Assembly: GCA_035624355.1 (NCBI GenBank)
Contig: DASPRQ010000076.1
Span: 26,509-90,508, forward strand
Length of the DNA stretch: 64,000 nt
From: Usitatibacter sp035624355
GTDB taxonomy: Bacteria > Pseudomonadota > Gammaproteobacteria > Burkholderiales > Usitatibacteraceae
Direction: 5' to 3'
A program made the translations under genes and the position numbers. Positions within the stretch are counted from its first letter, which is position 1. Each line of letters starts with the position of its first letter. Shown here piece by piece: positions 19,791 through 27,846 of the stretch. Below the pieces are notes generated by a model. It was not told the origin of the DNA and searched no databases. It worked only from the letters and a program-made list of their open reading frames with translations.

Positions 19791-20846
19791 ATGGCTCCGC
19801 ACGTCTCCGAGGCGCCCCGCTCCGGGCCGCGGCCGGCCGAGCCCGCGCTCGCCCGCAAGGTGGCCTTCCTCCTCCGGCCGGACAGCTACGCGGACGGCAC
19901 CCGGGAGGTGCGCGCCCTGGAAACCCACTGGTCGTGGGTCTTCCTCACCGACACCCACGCGTACAAGCTCAAGAAGCCGGTGCGCCACGACGAGTCGGAC
20001 CTCACCACGGTGAGCGCGCGGGCCGCGCATTGCCGCATGGAGATCGCGCTCAACCGGCGCCTTTCGGAGGGCGTCTACCTCGGCGCTGTGCCCCTCGGCG
20101 TCGATGGCGCCGGCCGGCTGCGGCTCGACAAGGGCGGCGAAGTGGTCGACTGGCTGGTGCGCATGCGGCGCCTGCCCGCCGAGCGCATGCTCGACCGGCT
20201 CGTGCAGTCCCGGCGCCTGCGCGACGGCGAGCTGCGGCCGCTGGTCATGCGCCTGGCGCGCTTCTACCGCGGCTGCCGCCCCGAGGCGATCGGGCCGGCG
20301 GAGCTGCGCGCGCGGCTCGCGGCGCGCATCGCGGCGAACACGAAGGAGCTCTGCGCGCCCGAGGCCGAGCTTTCCCCGCAGCTCGTGGAAAGCGTCGGCG
20401 AGCGCCAGCTCGCCTTCGTCGAGGAGCACGGCGCGCTGCTCGACCGGCGCGTGGCCCTCGGGCGCATCGTCGAGGGCCACGGCGACCTGCGCCCCGAGCA
20501 CGTATGCCTGGAGGCCACGCCCCAGATCATCGACTGCCTCGAGTTCTCACGCGAGTTGCGCGTCGTCGACGTGGCCGAGGAGCTGGGATTCCTCGCCCTG
20601 GAATGCGAGCGGCTGGGGGCGCCCCGCGTGAAGCGCGAGCTGCTCGAATCCTACGCGGAGCTCGCGGGCGACCGGCCCGACCCGCGCCTCGTGGATTTCT
20701 ACCAGAGCGTGCACGCCTGCGTGCGGGCGAAGCTCGCGCTCTGGCACCTGCGCGAGCCGGAGCGCGACGACCGCGAGAGATGGCTGCGGCGCGCGGCGGC
20801 CTACGTGCAGCTCGCCGCGCAGCACCTGGAGCTGGCCGCTCCCTAG
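19791..20846 (+). CDS. Aminoglycoside-phosphotransferase-like kinase-fold protein
   Basis: 351 residues. The N-terminus contains VFLTDTHAYKLKKPV with the probable ATP lysine near residue 65, and the catalytic-loop-like EGHGDLRPEHV around residue 230 is followed by IIDCLEFSRELR, where the D may bind metal. This is the same kinase-like domain as the N-terminal half of the protein at 23639-25261, but without the P-loop domain. The substrate is unknown. It stands alone on the plus strand with an Anr box 40 bp before the ATG. Confidence 0.8.
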   Translation: MAPHVSEAPRSGPRPAEPALARKVAFLLRPDSYADGTREVRALETHWSWVFLTDTHAYKLKKPVRHDESDLTTVSARAAHCRMEIALNRRLSEGVYLGAVPLGVDGAGRLRLDKGGEVVDWLVRMRRLPAERMLDRLVQSRRLRDGELRPLVMRLARFYRGCRPEAIGPAELRARLAARIAANTKELCAPEAELSPQLVESVGERQLAFVEEHGALLDRRVALGRIVEGHGDLRPEHVCLEATPQIIDCLEFSRELRVVDVAEELGFLALECERLGAPRVKRELLESYAELAGDRPDPRLVDFYQSVHACVRAKLALWHLREPERDDRERWLRRAAAYVQLAAQHLELAAP

Positions 20847-20856
20847 GCGGCGGAGC

Positions 20857-21054
20857 TCAGCGGCCCGAGACGATCGGCGCGTCGTGCGCGGCCGCGAAGA
20901 CGCCCCCGGCCGCCGCCCCGTGGCGGTCGATCCAGAGGCTCCCGGCGATCGAGAAGGTGATGATCAGCAGCGGAATCGCCAGGCTCAGCAGGCGGGCGTC
21001 GGACGTGGTGCGCACAGCGGGGAAGGCTTCGGCTCTCACGGCGGCTCTCCTCAT
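20857..21054 (-). CDS. Small single-helix membrane protein, hypothetical
   Basis: 65 residues from ATG 21054 (MRRAAVRAEAFPAV), with one hydrophobic helix around residues 21-38 (LSLAIPLLIITFSIAGSLW) and a polar tail. A longer reading frame exists upstream but lacks protein-like character. It has no good ribosome-binding site. I do not recognise it. It lies convergent to the kinase-like gene, ten bases from its stop, in an otherwise gene-poor 670-base stretch. Confidence 0.45.
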   Translation of the reverse strand: MRRAAVRAEAFPAVRTTSDARLLSLAIPLLIITFSIAGSLWIDRHGAAAGGVFAAAHDAPIVSGR

Positions 21055-21118
21055 CGGGGGAAGGATGGATCCCACGGGCACAAGGTACCCGGGACCCGCG
21101 GCGGCGCCTGTGAAGCAG

Positions 21119-21139
21119 TGCGCAATCGTCCTGCGCAAT
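21119..21139. repeat. Direct repeat upstream of the 65-residue membrane protein
   Basis: TGCGCAAT occurs at 21119-21126 and again at 21132-21139, a 13-bp period. On the minus strand this reads as two TTGCGCA units. It sits 65-85 bases before the ATG at 21054 and may be a regulator site, though only two copies are seen. Confidence 0.4.
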
Positions 21140-21195
21140 ACGCAGGGCCCCGGTTTCAGGCGCAACTCGCCCAGCGGGGCCGCACCGGCGCCGGC

Positions 21196-21402
21196 CTAGC
21201 GTTCCCGGGCCGCGGCGCCGGCGGATGCGGGAGCCGACGCCGCCGAGGGCGAAGCCGCCCGCGGCATCGCCGGGCCGGCGTTGCCGCGCAGCGCGACCGC
21301 CACCAGGGCGACGGCCGAAACGGCCACCACGGCGGGAATCACGGCGCGGGCGAGCAGCAGCGAGCCGGGCTCGCCGGCGGGGGGCGTGGCGGAAACGAGC
21401 AT
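21196..21402 (-). CDS. Small single-helix membrane protein, hypothetical
   Basis: 68 residues with one hydrophobic helix (about residues 15-39, LLLARAVIPAVVAVSAVALV) and an Ala/Ser/Pro-rich tail. A good ribosome-binding site GAGGAGA precedes the ATG, which supports expression. Family not recognised. Together with the 65-residue neighbour it fills the space between the prs operon and the kinase-like gene. The following 21403-21524 has no gene; it holds only a short inverted repeat. Confidence 0.5.
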   Translation of the reverse strand: MLVSATPPAGEPGSLLLARAVIPAVVAVSAVALVAVALRGNAGPAMPRAASPSAASAPASAGAAARER

Positions 21403-21524
21403 GGCGGTCTCCTCGAGCCTCTGGGCGGGGGTCCCTCGCGCAAGTTAGGCGCGCCGGGCGTGCGCCGCGACAGAAGAATGGCAACGGAAGTTGCCGAAAA
21501 TTCCGCAGGCCTCGGGTCCCCCGC

Positions 21525-22487
21525 TCAATCGCCCCCGTGCAATCGCGCGATGGCCTCGGCGAGCAGGGGCGCCACGGTCACGCGCTCGATGCGCCCGGGG
21601 AGCGCGGCATCCACCGGGCCCGCGGGGATGGTGTCGGCCACGACGAGGCGCTCGATGGGGCTCGCGCCCAGGACCTCGGCGGCCGGGCCGGCAAAGACGC
21701 CGTGGGTCGCGGCGGCGAGCACGCGCGACGCCCCTCGTGCGCGGCAGGCCCGCGCGGCGCGCTCGAGAGTATGGCCGGCGCTCACCAGGTCGTCCACGAT
21801 CACGGCCACGCGCCCGGCCACGTCGCCCGCCAGCTCGTCGCCGCGCAGCTTTCCCTCGCTGCGATACTTCTCCACGAAGCCCGCCGCGACGGGTCGCCCC
21901 AGGGCTGTCTCGAGCCGCGCCCGGAACCGGTCGGCGCGCTTGATCCCGCCCGCGTCGGGCGAGACCACGGCGGCGGGCGCCTCGCCCACGAGCGCGGCGA
22001 TGCGCTCGACCAGCACGTCGGCCGCTTCCAGGTTCACGGTGCGGCAGCGGAAGGCGTTCTCGAAGGCGGCGACGTTGTGCACGTCGACGGTGACGACGCA
22101 GGCGGCGCCCACCGCCTCGAAGAACGCCGCCACGTAGCGCGTGGTGATGGGGTCCCGGGGCTTGGAGCGCTGGTCCTTGCGCGCGTAGGCCAGGTACGGA
22201 GCGACGGCGGTCACGCGACGGGCGCCCGCGTCGCGCAGCGACCCGAGGAAGAAGAGCAGCCGCAGCAGCTTGTCGTTGACGCTCGCCCCCGGCTCGCCGT
22301 GGAGCGAATGCACCGCGTATGCGTCGCGCCCTTCGACGCCCACGAGGGAGCGCGCCTTGTGCTCGCCGTCCTCGAACTCGCGCTCCTCGTGCGCGGCGAG
22401 CTCGACGCCGAGGGCGCGGGCGACCGCCGCGCCGAGCGGCCGCGAGGCCCCCAGGGCGAACAGGAGCGGCGGCGCGGGCCGGCTCAC
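21525..22487 (-). CDS. prs: Ribose-phosphate pyrophosphokinase (PRPP synthase)
   Basis: 320 residues. Recognisable segments are EFEDGEHKARS, the ATP-binding RKDQRSKPRDPIT, VTVDVHN, the ribose-5-phosphate loop VSPDAGG and the PRPP-loop-like VIVDDLVSAGHT. It makes PRPP from ribose 5-phosphate and ATP. It is divergent from the housekeeping enzyme (for example RSKPRDP), so it is probably a second copy. GTG start overlaps the stop of the 60-residue gene (GTGA). Context is an operon with a DHH phosphoesterase and a kinase-like protein, and a phosphoribosyltransferase is divergent from that operon. Confidence 0.88.
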   Translation of the reverse strand: MSRPAPPLLFALGASRPLGAAVARALGVELAAHEEREFEDGEHKARSLVGVEGRDAYAVHSLHGEPGASVNDKLLRLLFFLGSLRDAGARRVTAVAPYLAYARKDQRSKPRDPITTRYVAAFFEAVGAACVVTVDVHNVAAFENAFRCRTVNLEAADVLVERIAALVGEAPAAVVSPDAGGIKRADRFRARLETALGRPVAAGFVEKYRSEGKLRGDELAGDVAGRVAVIVDDLVSAGHTLERAARACRARGASRVLAAATHGVFAGPAAEVLGASPIERLVVADTIPAGPVDAALPGRIERVTVAPLLAEAIARLHGGD

Positions 22488-22666
22488 GTCCGCCACCCGG
22501 GATGGTGGGCGGCCCACTCCTTCGCCTTCGCGATCGCGATGCGGATCGCCTTGCCCTCCTCCATGCCTTCCTCGAGGAGCGCATTGGCGATCTCGATGGC
22601 CTTCTCGCGCACCGCCTCCTCCAGGTTGCGCATCGACGCGGGGTAGTCGCCGGAGCTCCAGGGCAT
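22484..22666 (-). CDS. Small conserved-looking protein MPWSSGDYPASMRNL, function unknown
   Basis: 60 residues, soluble and helical, beginning MPWSSGDYPASMRNL and containing EIANALLEEGMEEGKAIRIA. Short proteins with this MPW..DYP.SM.NL opening are widespread in proteobacteria but I know of no demonstrated function. It is coupled to prs by a GTGA overlap and lies seven bases after the DHH gene, so it belongs to the operon. Confidence 0.75.
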   Translation of the reverse strand: MPWSSGDYPASMRNLEEAVREKAIEIANALLEEGMEEGKAIRIAIAKAKEWAAHHPGWRT

Positions 22667-22672
22667 GGTCGT

Positions 22673-23635
22673 TCAGCGCGGCCAGGCGCGCGCGAGGTCG
22701 TCGAGGAATTCGTCCATCCTGGCGCCCTCCAGGCGGTCGATGCCGCCGGCGGTCGCGCGACCGCCGCCGGCCCCGTAGCGGCGGCAGAAATCGGCGGCCG
22801 TGGCCTTCGCGCCGCCGCGCGGCGCGCGAACGCTCACCTCGAAGGCGCCGCCCGCGAGCGGCGTGAGCACGGCGTGCGCGCGCGCCGGGTCTTCGGCCGA
22901 GAGGCGGTTCGCGAACGTGCCGCTCACGCGCCGGCTCCACGGCGCGTCGGGCAGCGCGTAGGCGTCGGCCCCCGGCGCCGAGCGCACGGGGCGCGCCGCG
23001 AGCGCGCGCTCCAGGTCCGCGCTGCGCTGGCCCGCGAGGCGCCGGACCACGTCCTCGCGTTCGATCATCTCGAACGGGTCGGCGTAGTGGCTCACCACGC
23101 GGTAGAGCTCGCGCGGGGGGATGAGCACGTCGGCCTCGCTCGCTCCGTAGGCGTTGTAGTTGAGGCTCGCGCCCAGCTCGCGCAGCGCCTCGAGGCGCGC
23201 CGGTTCGAGCCCGAGCGCGGCGGCGAGCGCCTGCGCCACCTCGGGCAGCCCGTCGCCGAAGGCGCCGACGACCGCCCAGGAGCGGAAGCGGCCCAGGAGG
23301 TGCCGGTCGATGAGGGCGCTCGTGCAGGTCGCCTCGGACGGATCGATGACCGCCTCGAGGTCGGGATGGTCGGGAATCTCGCCCGCGTAGTGATGATCGA
23401 AGTAGAGCACGTGGGCGCCGCGCTCGAGCAGCCTCGCGAGGGCCGCGCGATTGCGGTCGAGCGAGAGGTCGAGCACCGTCACCACGTCGCCGCGCCCGGC
23501 GGGGACCGAGGCGAGGAGCTCGATGTCGCGCTTGAGCCCGGTGATGATCTCCGAGTCGAGGGGATCGGCGAGCCGCAGCTGGTGCAGGGCGCAGATGCCG
23601 TCGGCGTCGCCGTTGAAGACGTCGAAGTAGCGCAT
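22673..23635 (-). CDS. DHH-family phosphoesterase
   Basis: 320 residues. FNGDADGICAL at residues 7-17 and LYFDHHYAG near 77-85 are the DHD/DHH metal motifs of the RecJ-like family; a Gly-rich GAGGGRATAGG segment near 290 is the DHHA1-type substrate loop. Members hydrolyse short oligonucleotides, cyclic dinucleotides or pAp. The gene lies three bases after the kinase-fusion gene in an Anr-linked operon with prs. Cyclic dinucleotide or nanoRNA turnover is possible but not shown. Confidence 0.82.
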   Translation of the reverse strand: MRYFDVFNGDADGICALHQLRLADPLDSEIITGLKRDIELLASVPAGRGDVVTVLDLSLDRNRAALARLLERGAHVLYFDHHYAGEIPDHPDLEAVIDPSEATCTSALIDRHLLGRFRSWAVVGAFGDGLPEVAQALAAALGLEPARLEALRELGASLNYNAYGASEADVLIPPRELYRVVSHYADPFEMIEREDVVRRLAGQRSADLERALAARPVRSAPGADAYALPDAPWSRRVSGTFANRLSAEDPARAHAVLTPLAGGAFEVSVRAPRGGAKATAADFCRRYGAGGGRATAGGIDRLEGARMDEFLDDLARAWPR

Positions 23636-23638
23636 CGC

Positions 23639-25261
23639 TCAGTGTCGCACCGGCCGCAACCGGCGCAGCACCTCCGCGCAGGCTCCGCGCGCGCCGTCCG
23701 GGCCGGACGAGTCGCAGGTCACCACGTGGGCCGCCTCGTCGCGCGCGAGGGGCTCGCGGCGGGCGAGCTGCAGCGCGAGCACGGCGAGCCCCGCCTCGGA
23801 GGCGTCGGCGCCCTCGCGCTCGCGCTCGACCACGCGGCGCCGCAGTAGCGGCACGGGCGCCTCGCAGGAGACGATCGTGAACGAGGCGCCCGCGCCGCTC
23901 GCGAGCGCGCGGAACGCGTCGCGCTCGGCGCGCCGCAGGAAGGTCGCATCCACGATGGCCGGGAACCCGGAGGCGAGCACCCAGGAGGCCAGCTCCGCGA
24001 GCCGGCCGTAGGTGAGCGCGTTGGCCCGCTCGCCGTAGAGGCCCTGGCCCGGGAGCGAGCCGGTGCGCGCGGCCGGATCGAGGCCGCGCAGGCGCTTGCG
24101 CTCCACGTCGGAGCGCAGGCGGACGGCGCCCGTCGCCTCGAGGAGCTGCTGGGAAAGGCGCGTCTTGCCGGACCCGGACACGCCGTGCATGAGGATGAGC
24201 GCCGGGCGCGGGCCGTGGGCGAGGCGTTGCGCGAGCGCGAGGTACGCGGAAAGGTCGCCGGCGCCGCCTTCGCCCGGCTCGCCCTGCCGCGCGCGGATGC
24301 ACGCGACCTTCGCTCGGACCATCGCGCGGTAGGCCGCGTAGAAGCGCAGCAGGCGCAGCCCCGGATAGTCCCCGGTGCGCGCGAGATAGGCGTCGAGGAA
24401 GCGCGCGGCGAAGCCCGGCAGCCCGTGGCGCTCGAGGTCCATCACGGTGAAGGCCACCTCGCTCATCACGTCGATGCAGCGCAGGCTCTCGTCGAACTCG
24501 ATGCAGTCGAAGGGAACGGGGTCGCCCTCGAGGAGCACGACGTTCGCCAGATGCAGGTCGCCGTGGCACTCGCGCACGAAGCCGTCGTTGCGGCGCTCGG
24601 CGAAGAGCGGCGCGAGCGCGCGGTGGCGCTCGAGCGTCCACGCGCGCAGCGCCTCCAGCGAGCGCAGGCGCGCGGCGCCCCGCTCCCCGGCCTCGATGTC
24701 GCGGAAGTTCGCGAGCGCCTGCTCGAGGATCCGCTCGGGGGTGGCGAAGCCGCGGCCGCGCGGCCCGGGCGGCAGGGATGCGTGGAAGTCCGCCACGCGG
24801 CGCGCGAGCGCGTCGACGTGCGCGGCGGTGAGGCGCCCCTCGCGCGCCAGGCGGTCGAGGAGGTCCTCCTGGCGGAAGCGCCGCATGCGCACCGCGTACT
24901 CGATCGCCGCCCCGGCGCCGCCGAAGCGCGGCGCCGACGGCGGACCGGCGACGGCGACCACGTCGAGGTAGAGCGCGCCCGCGGTGCGGCGATTCAGGCG
25001 CACCTCCTCCTCGCAATAGCGGCGCCGCGACTCGAGCGAGGAGAAGTCGACGAAGGGCAGGTGCACCGGCTTCTTGATCTTGTAGGCGAAGTCGCCGGCG
25101 AGCAGGACGTACGAGATGTGCGTCTCGATCACCTCCACCCCGTCGGCGGGGTGCGGGTAGCACGCCGGGGAGCGCAGCGCGGCGACGAGCGCGCGCGACG
25201 GATCGGGCGCCGGCGCCGGGCGCCGCGCCGCCACGGGGGACGCTGCGATCGTCGATTCCAT
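23639..25261 (-). CDS. Kinase-fold (APH-like) domain fused to a P-loop AAA kinase domain
   Basis: 540 residues. Residues about 30-340 match the APH-like domain of the neighbouring 351-residue protein (ISYVLLAGDFAYKIKKPV; catalytic ECHGDLHLANV). The C-terminal 190 residues hold a Walker A motif GVSGSGKT near residue 361 and resemble zeta-toxin/gluconate-kinase-like P-loop kinases. Two-domain proteins of this kind are common but uncharacterised. First gene of the operon with the DHH phosphoesterase, the 60-residue protein and prs. Predicted transcription starts about nine bases before the ATG. Confidence 0.82.
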   Translation of the reverse strand: MESTIAASPVAARRPAPAPDPSRALVAALRSPACYPHPADGVEVIETHISYVLLAGDFAYKIKKPVHLPFVDFSSLESRRRYCEEEVRLNRRTAGALYLDVVAVAGPPSAPRFGGAGAAIEYAVRMRRFRQEDLLDRLAREGRLTAAHVDALARRVADFHASLPPGPRGRGFATPERILEQALANFRDIEAGERGAARLRSLEALRAWTLERHRALAPLFAERRNDGFVRECHGDLHLANVVLLEGDPVPFDCIEFDESLRCIDVMSEVAFTVMDLERHGLPGFAARFLDAYLARTGDYPGLRLLRFYAAYRAMVRAKVACIRARQGEPGEGGAGDLSAYLALAQRLAHGPRPALILMHGVSGSGKTRLSQQLLEATGAVRLRSDVERKRLRGLDPAARTGSLPGQGLYGERANALTYGRLAELASWVLASGFPAIVDATFLRRAERDAFRALASGAGASFTIVSCEAPVPLLRRRVVEREREGADASEAGLAVLALQLARREPLARDEAAHVVTCDSSGPDGARGACAEVLRRLRPVRH

Positions 25262-25275
25262 GGATCTTCCGATCC

Positions 25276-25343
25276 ACGTTACCTCCCATCCGTCGGGGCC
25301 GGTTGATCCCGGTCAACCCCCCGCGGGCGCGGCGCCGCAGAAT
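25276..25343. promoter_or_regulatory. Bidirectional Anr/FNR promoter, kinase-DHH-prs and PRTase operons
   Basis: TTGATCCCGGTCAA at 25303-25316. Plus -10 CAGAAT (25338-25343) and minus -10 TAACGT (25281-25276) are both centred 31 bp from the box centre. Predicted transcript starts are about 25350 (24-nt leader) and about 25270 (near-leaderless). Confidence 0.78.
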
Positions 25344-25373
25344 GAGATCGACGACCGCACTCCCGAGACGGCC

Positions 25374-26027
25374 ATGTCCTTTGAGGATCGCAACGACGCG
25401 GCCCGGCAGCTCGCCGGGAAGCTGCGCCGCTTCGCAAGCGATCATCCCGTCGTCCTCGCGGTCCCCCGCGGCGCGGTGCCGATGGGCCAGGTGATCGCCC
25501 GCAGCCTCGACGGCGACCTGGACGCGGTGCTGGTGCGCAAGCTGCGCGCTCCCTTCAATCCCGAATTCGCCGTCGGCGCGATCGACGAGTCCGGGTGGAG
25601 CTACGTCGCCGACTACGCCCGGGAGGCCGGCGCGAGCCCCGCCTATCTCGAGGGCGAGAAGCGCGAGCAGCTCGAGCTGCTCAAGCGCCGGCGCGCCTCC
25701 TACACGCCCGAGCGCGGGCCGCTCCCGGTGGACGGCCGCGTCGCGATCGTCGTGGACGACGGGCTCGCCACCGGCGCCACCATGATCGCCGCGCTTCACA
25801 GCGTGAAGGCCCGCAACCCCGCGAAGCTCGTGTGCGCCGTGCCCGTGGCCTCGCACGAGGCCCTCGCCAAGGTCGCGCCGTACTGCGACGAGGTCGTGTG
25901 CCTCGACTCGCCCGACGATTTCTACGCGGTGGGCCAGTTCTATCGAGACTTCCCGCAGGTCGACGACGCCGAGGTCGCGCGCATCCTGCGCGGCTTCGTG
26001 CGGCACGGCGTGGAGAAGCCCGCGTGA
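25374..26027 (+). CDS. Phosphoribosyltransferase family protein
   Basis: 217 residues. The type I PRTase motif VAIVVDDGLATGATM (about residues 120-135) binds the PRPP ribose-phosphate. An N-terminal VVLAVPRGAVPMGQVIA strand and RKLRAPFNPEFAVGA are typical of the small family often annotated as putative phosphoribosyl transferase near stress genes. The acceptor is unknown. It heads a four-gene operon with overlapping starts, and PRPP could come from the divergently encoded prs. Confidence 0.88.
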   Translation: MSFEDRNDAARQLAGKLRRFASDHPVVLAVPRGAVPMGQVIARSLDGDLDAVLVRKLRAPFNPEFAVGAIDESGWSYVADYAREAGASPAYLEGEKREQLELLKRRRASYTPERGPLPVDGRVAIVVDDGLATGATMIAALHSVKARNPAKLVCAVPVASHEALAKVAPYCDEVVCLDSPDDFYAVGQFYRDFPQVDDAEVARILRGFVRHGVEKPA

Positions 26028-26959
26028 GCCTCGCCCCGGTCCGCGAAGCGCCCGTCCACGCAGCGCGCGCCGCGCCCGCGCCGCCCGGCGTGCCGGCCGA
26101 GAACCGCCAGGTCGCCGAACGCCTGCTCGAGGCCTCGCGCCTGCTCGCCGCGCAGGGCGCGAGCCCGTACCGGATCGGCGCGTACCGCAACGCCGCCGAC
26201 GCCGTCGCCCGCCACCCGCGCGACGTGCGCGCGATCTTCGAGTCCGAGGGCGTGCGCGGCCTCGACGCGATTCCCCGCGTGGGGCTGGGGATCGCCGGGG
26301 CGATCGCCGAGATGCTCGCGACCGGCCACTGGTCGCAGCTCGAGCGGCTGCGCGGCACGTCCGATCCCGAGAGGCTGCTGCAGTCGGTTCCGGGCCTGGG
26401 TCCCGCCTTCGCGCGCCGCATCCACGGCGAGCTGCACGTCGATTCGCTCGAGGGGCTCGAGGCGGCCGCGCACGATGGCCGCCTCGAGCGCCTGCCGGGC
26501 GTGGGCCCGCGCCGGGCCTCGGCATGGAGGGCCTCGCTCGGCGAGATGCTGCGCCGCGTGGGCCCGCACGCCCCGGCGGCCCGCGGCCTGCCGGCGGCCG
26601 AGCCCGCCGTGGAGCTCATCCTCGACGTGGACCGCGAATACCGGGAGAAGGCGGCCGCGGGAACGCTGCGCACGATCGCGCCCCGGCGCTTCAACCCCGA
26701 CGGCGAGGCGTGGCTCCCGGTGCTGCACGCGCGGCGCGGGCCCTGGCATTTCACCGCCCTCTTCTCCAACACGGCGCTCGCCCACAGGCTGGGCCGCGTG
26801 CGCGACTGGGTGGTCGTCTACTTCTACGACGACGACGAGCACGAGCACCAGCGCACCGTGGTGACGGAGCCGCGCGGCGTCCTCGCCGGCCGGCGCGTCG
26901 TCCGCGGGCGCGAGGCCGAATGCCTCGACCACTACGAGACCCCAACGGCCCTTCCATGA
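26024..26959 (+). CDS. Helix-hairpin-helix protein related to the N-terminal part of PolX-type DNA polymerases
   Basis: 311 residues. Residues 25-180 resemble the 8-kDa and fingers regions of family X DNA polymerases: NRQVAERLLEASRLL, GASPYRIGAYRNAADAV, a first HhH IPRVGLGIAGAI and a second, LERLPGVGPRRASAW. The palm with catalytic aspartates is missing; instead the C-terminal 120 residues are a different domain (FYDDDEHEHQRTVV). It likely binds DNA. GTGA overlap with the PRTase gene and ATGA overlap with the next gene show tight coupling. Confidence 0.75.
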   Translation: MSLAPVREAPVHAARAAPAPPGVPAENRQVAERLLEASRLLAAQGASPYRIGAYRNAADAVARHPRDVRAIFESEGVRGLDAIPRVGLGIAGAIAEMLATGHWSQLERLRGTSDPERLLQSVPGLGPAFARRIHGELHVDSLEGLEAAAHDGRLERLPGVGPRRASAWRASLGEMLRRVGPHAPAARGLPAAEPAVELILDVDREYREKAAAGTLRTIAPRRFNPDGEAWLPVLHARRGPWHFTALFSNTALAHRLGRVRDWVVVYFYDDDEHEHQRTVVTEPRGVLAGRRVVRGREAECLDHYETPTALP

Positions 26960-27309
26960 AATCGACCCAGATCACGCTGCGCAACGTCCGCCGCTCCACT
27001 CCCCTGTCGGCGCGCATCCGCGAGCTCGCGGAGCGCCTCGAGGAAGCTCATCCCACGATCCAGGGCTGCCGCGTGCTCGCCGAGCAGCAGTTCACGGGCC
27101 CGAACCGGGCAGGGGCCTTCCGCGTGACCGTGCGCGTGCGCATGCCGGGCCGCGAGCTCGTCGCGGCACACGAGCACGCCGACGACGTGTTCGTCGCCGT
27201 GCGTTCGGCCTTCGCGGCCATGCGCCGCGAGCTGGAGGCGGGCGGCGGCGCATCGCCTTCCCAGACCCCGCAGCCCCAATCGGAACCCACCACCGAGGTG
27301 CCATCATGA
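26956..27309 (+). CDS. HPF/RaiA-like ribosome-associated protein
   Basis: 117 residues. The fold pattern matches short ribosome-hibernation factors: an N-terminal strand ITLRNVRRSTPLSARIRELAERLE, a central AFRVTVRVRMPGRELVAAHEHADDVFVAVRSAFAAMRREL and a Pro/Gln-rich tail. Such proteins bind the 30S subunit and inactivate or dimerise ribosomes. A low-oxygen-induced copy next to stress genes fits dormancy. It overlaps both neighbours by four bases (ATGA). Confidence 0.8.
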   Translation: MKSTQITLRNVRRSTPLSARIRELAERLEEAHPTIQGCRVLAEQQFTGPNRAGAFRVTVRVRMPGRELVAAHEHADDVFVAVRSAFAAMRRELEAGGGASPSQTPQPQSEPTTEVPS

Positions 27310-27800
27310 AAACCGGACGCTCCGCTTTCCGCATGCTTCGCAGGGAACAGCTGATGGACGAGCTGCGGGAGGACAGCTACCGCGAGCCGGCCAAGATGCC
27401 CGAGCCGGCCCGCTGCCCGAAATGCGGCGCCACGTACCTCAAGGGCCGCTGGACCTGGGCCCAGGCGCCGGCCGACGCGTACCCCCACAAGTGCCCCGCC
27501 TGCCAGCGCATCGAGGACAAGTTCCCCGCGGGCTACGTGACGCTCAAGGGGCCGTTCCTCGCCGAGCACCGCGCGGAGGTCCTGAACCTCGTGAAGGCGC
27601 GCGAAGCGCGCGCGAAGGAGGAGCATCCCCTGCAGCGCATCGTCGCGGTCGAGGCGGTTTCCGAGGGCACGCTCGTCACCACTACCGACGCGCACCTCGC
27701 GCGCGGCATCGCCATGGCGGTGCACGAGGCCTTCAAGGGCACGCTCGACATCAAGTACAGCAAGAAGGAGAACCTCCTGCGCGCCACCTGGTCGCGCTAG
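27306..27800 (+). CDS. BCAM0308-like zinc-ribbon protein
   Basis: 164 residues. A zinc ribbon is formed by CPKC (residues 37-40) and CPAC (about 63-66). A C-terminal region (ARGIAMAVHEAFKGTLDIKYSKKENLLRATW) resembles part of the archaeal/eukaryotic NMD3 family. It resembles the protein family named after Burkholderia cenocepacia BCAM0308, a member of the lxa locus. A ribosome-associated role is plausible given the adjacent HPF-like gene, but untested. ATGA overlap with the HPF-like gene. Confidence 0.75.
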   Translation: MKTGRSAFRMLRREQLMDELREDSYREPAKMPEPARCPKCGATYLKGRWTWAQAPADAYPHKCPACQRIEDKFPAGYVTLKGPFLAEHRAEVLNLVKAREARAKEEHPLQRIVAVEAVSEGTLVTTTDAHLARGIAMAVHEAFKGTLDIKYSKKENLLRATWSR

Positions 27801-27846
27801 GAGAGGTCCTGCGCGGCCCGGCGCCCGGCTCGGCCCCGGCGCGGGG

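Noticed and set aside
21480..21495. Inverted repeat GGCAAC-GGAA-GTTGCC after prs as a terminator
   Set aside because: The stem is only six base pairs and no T tract follows on either strand.
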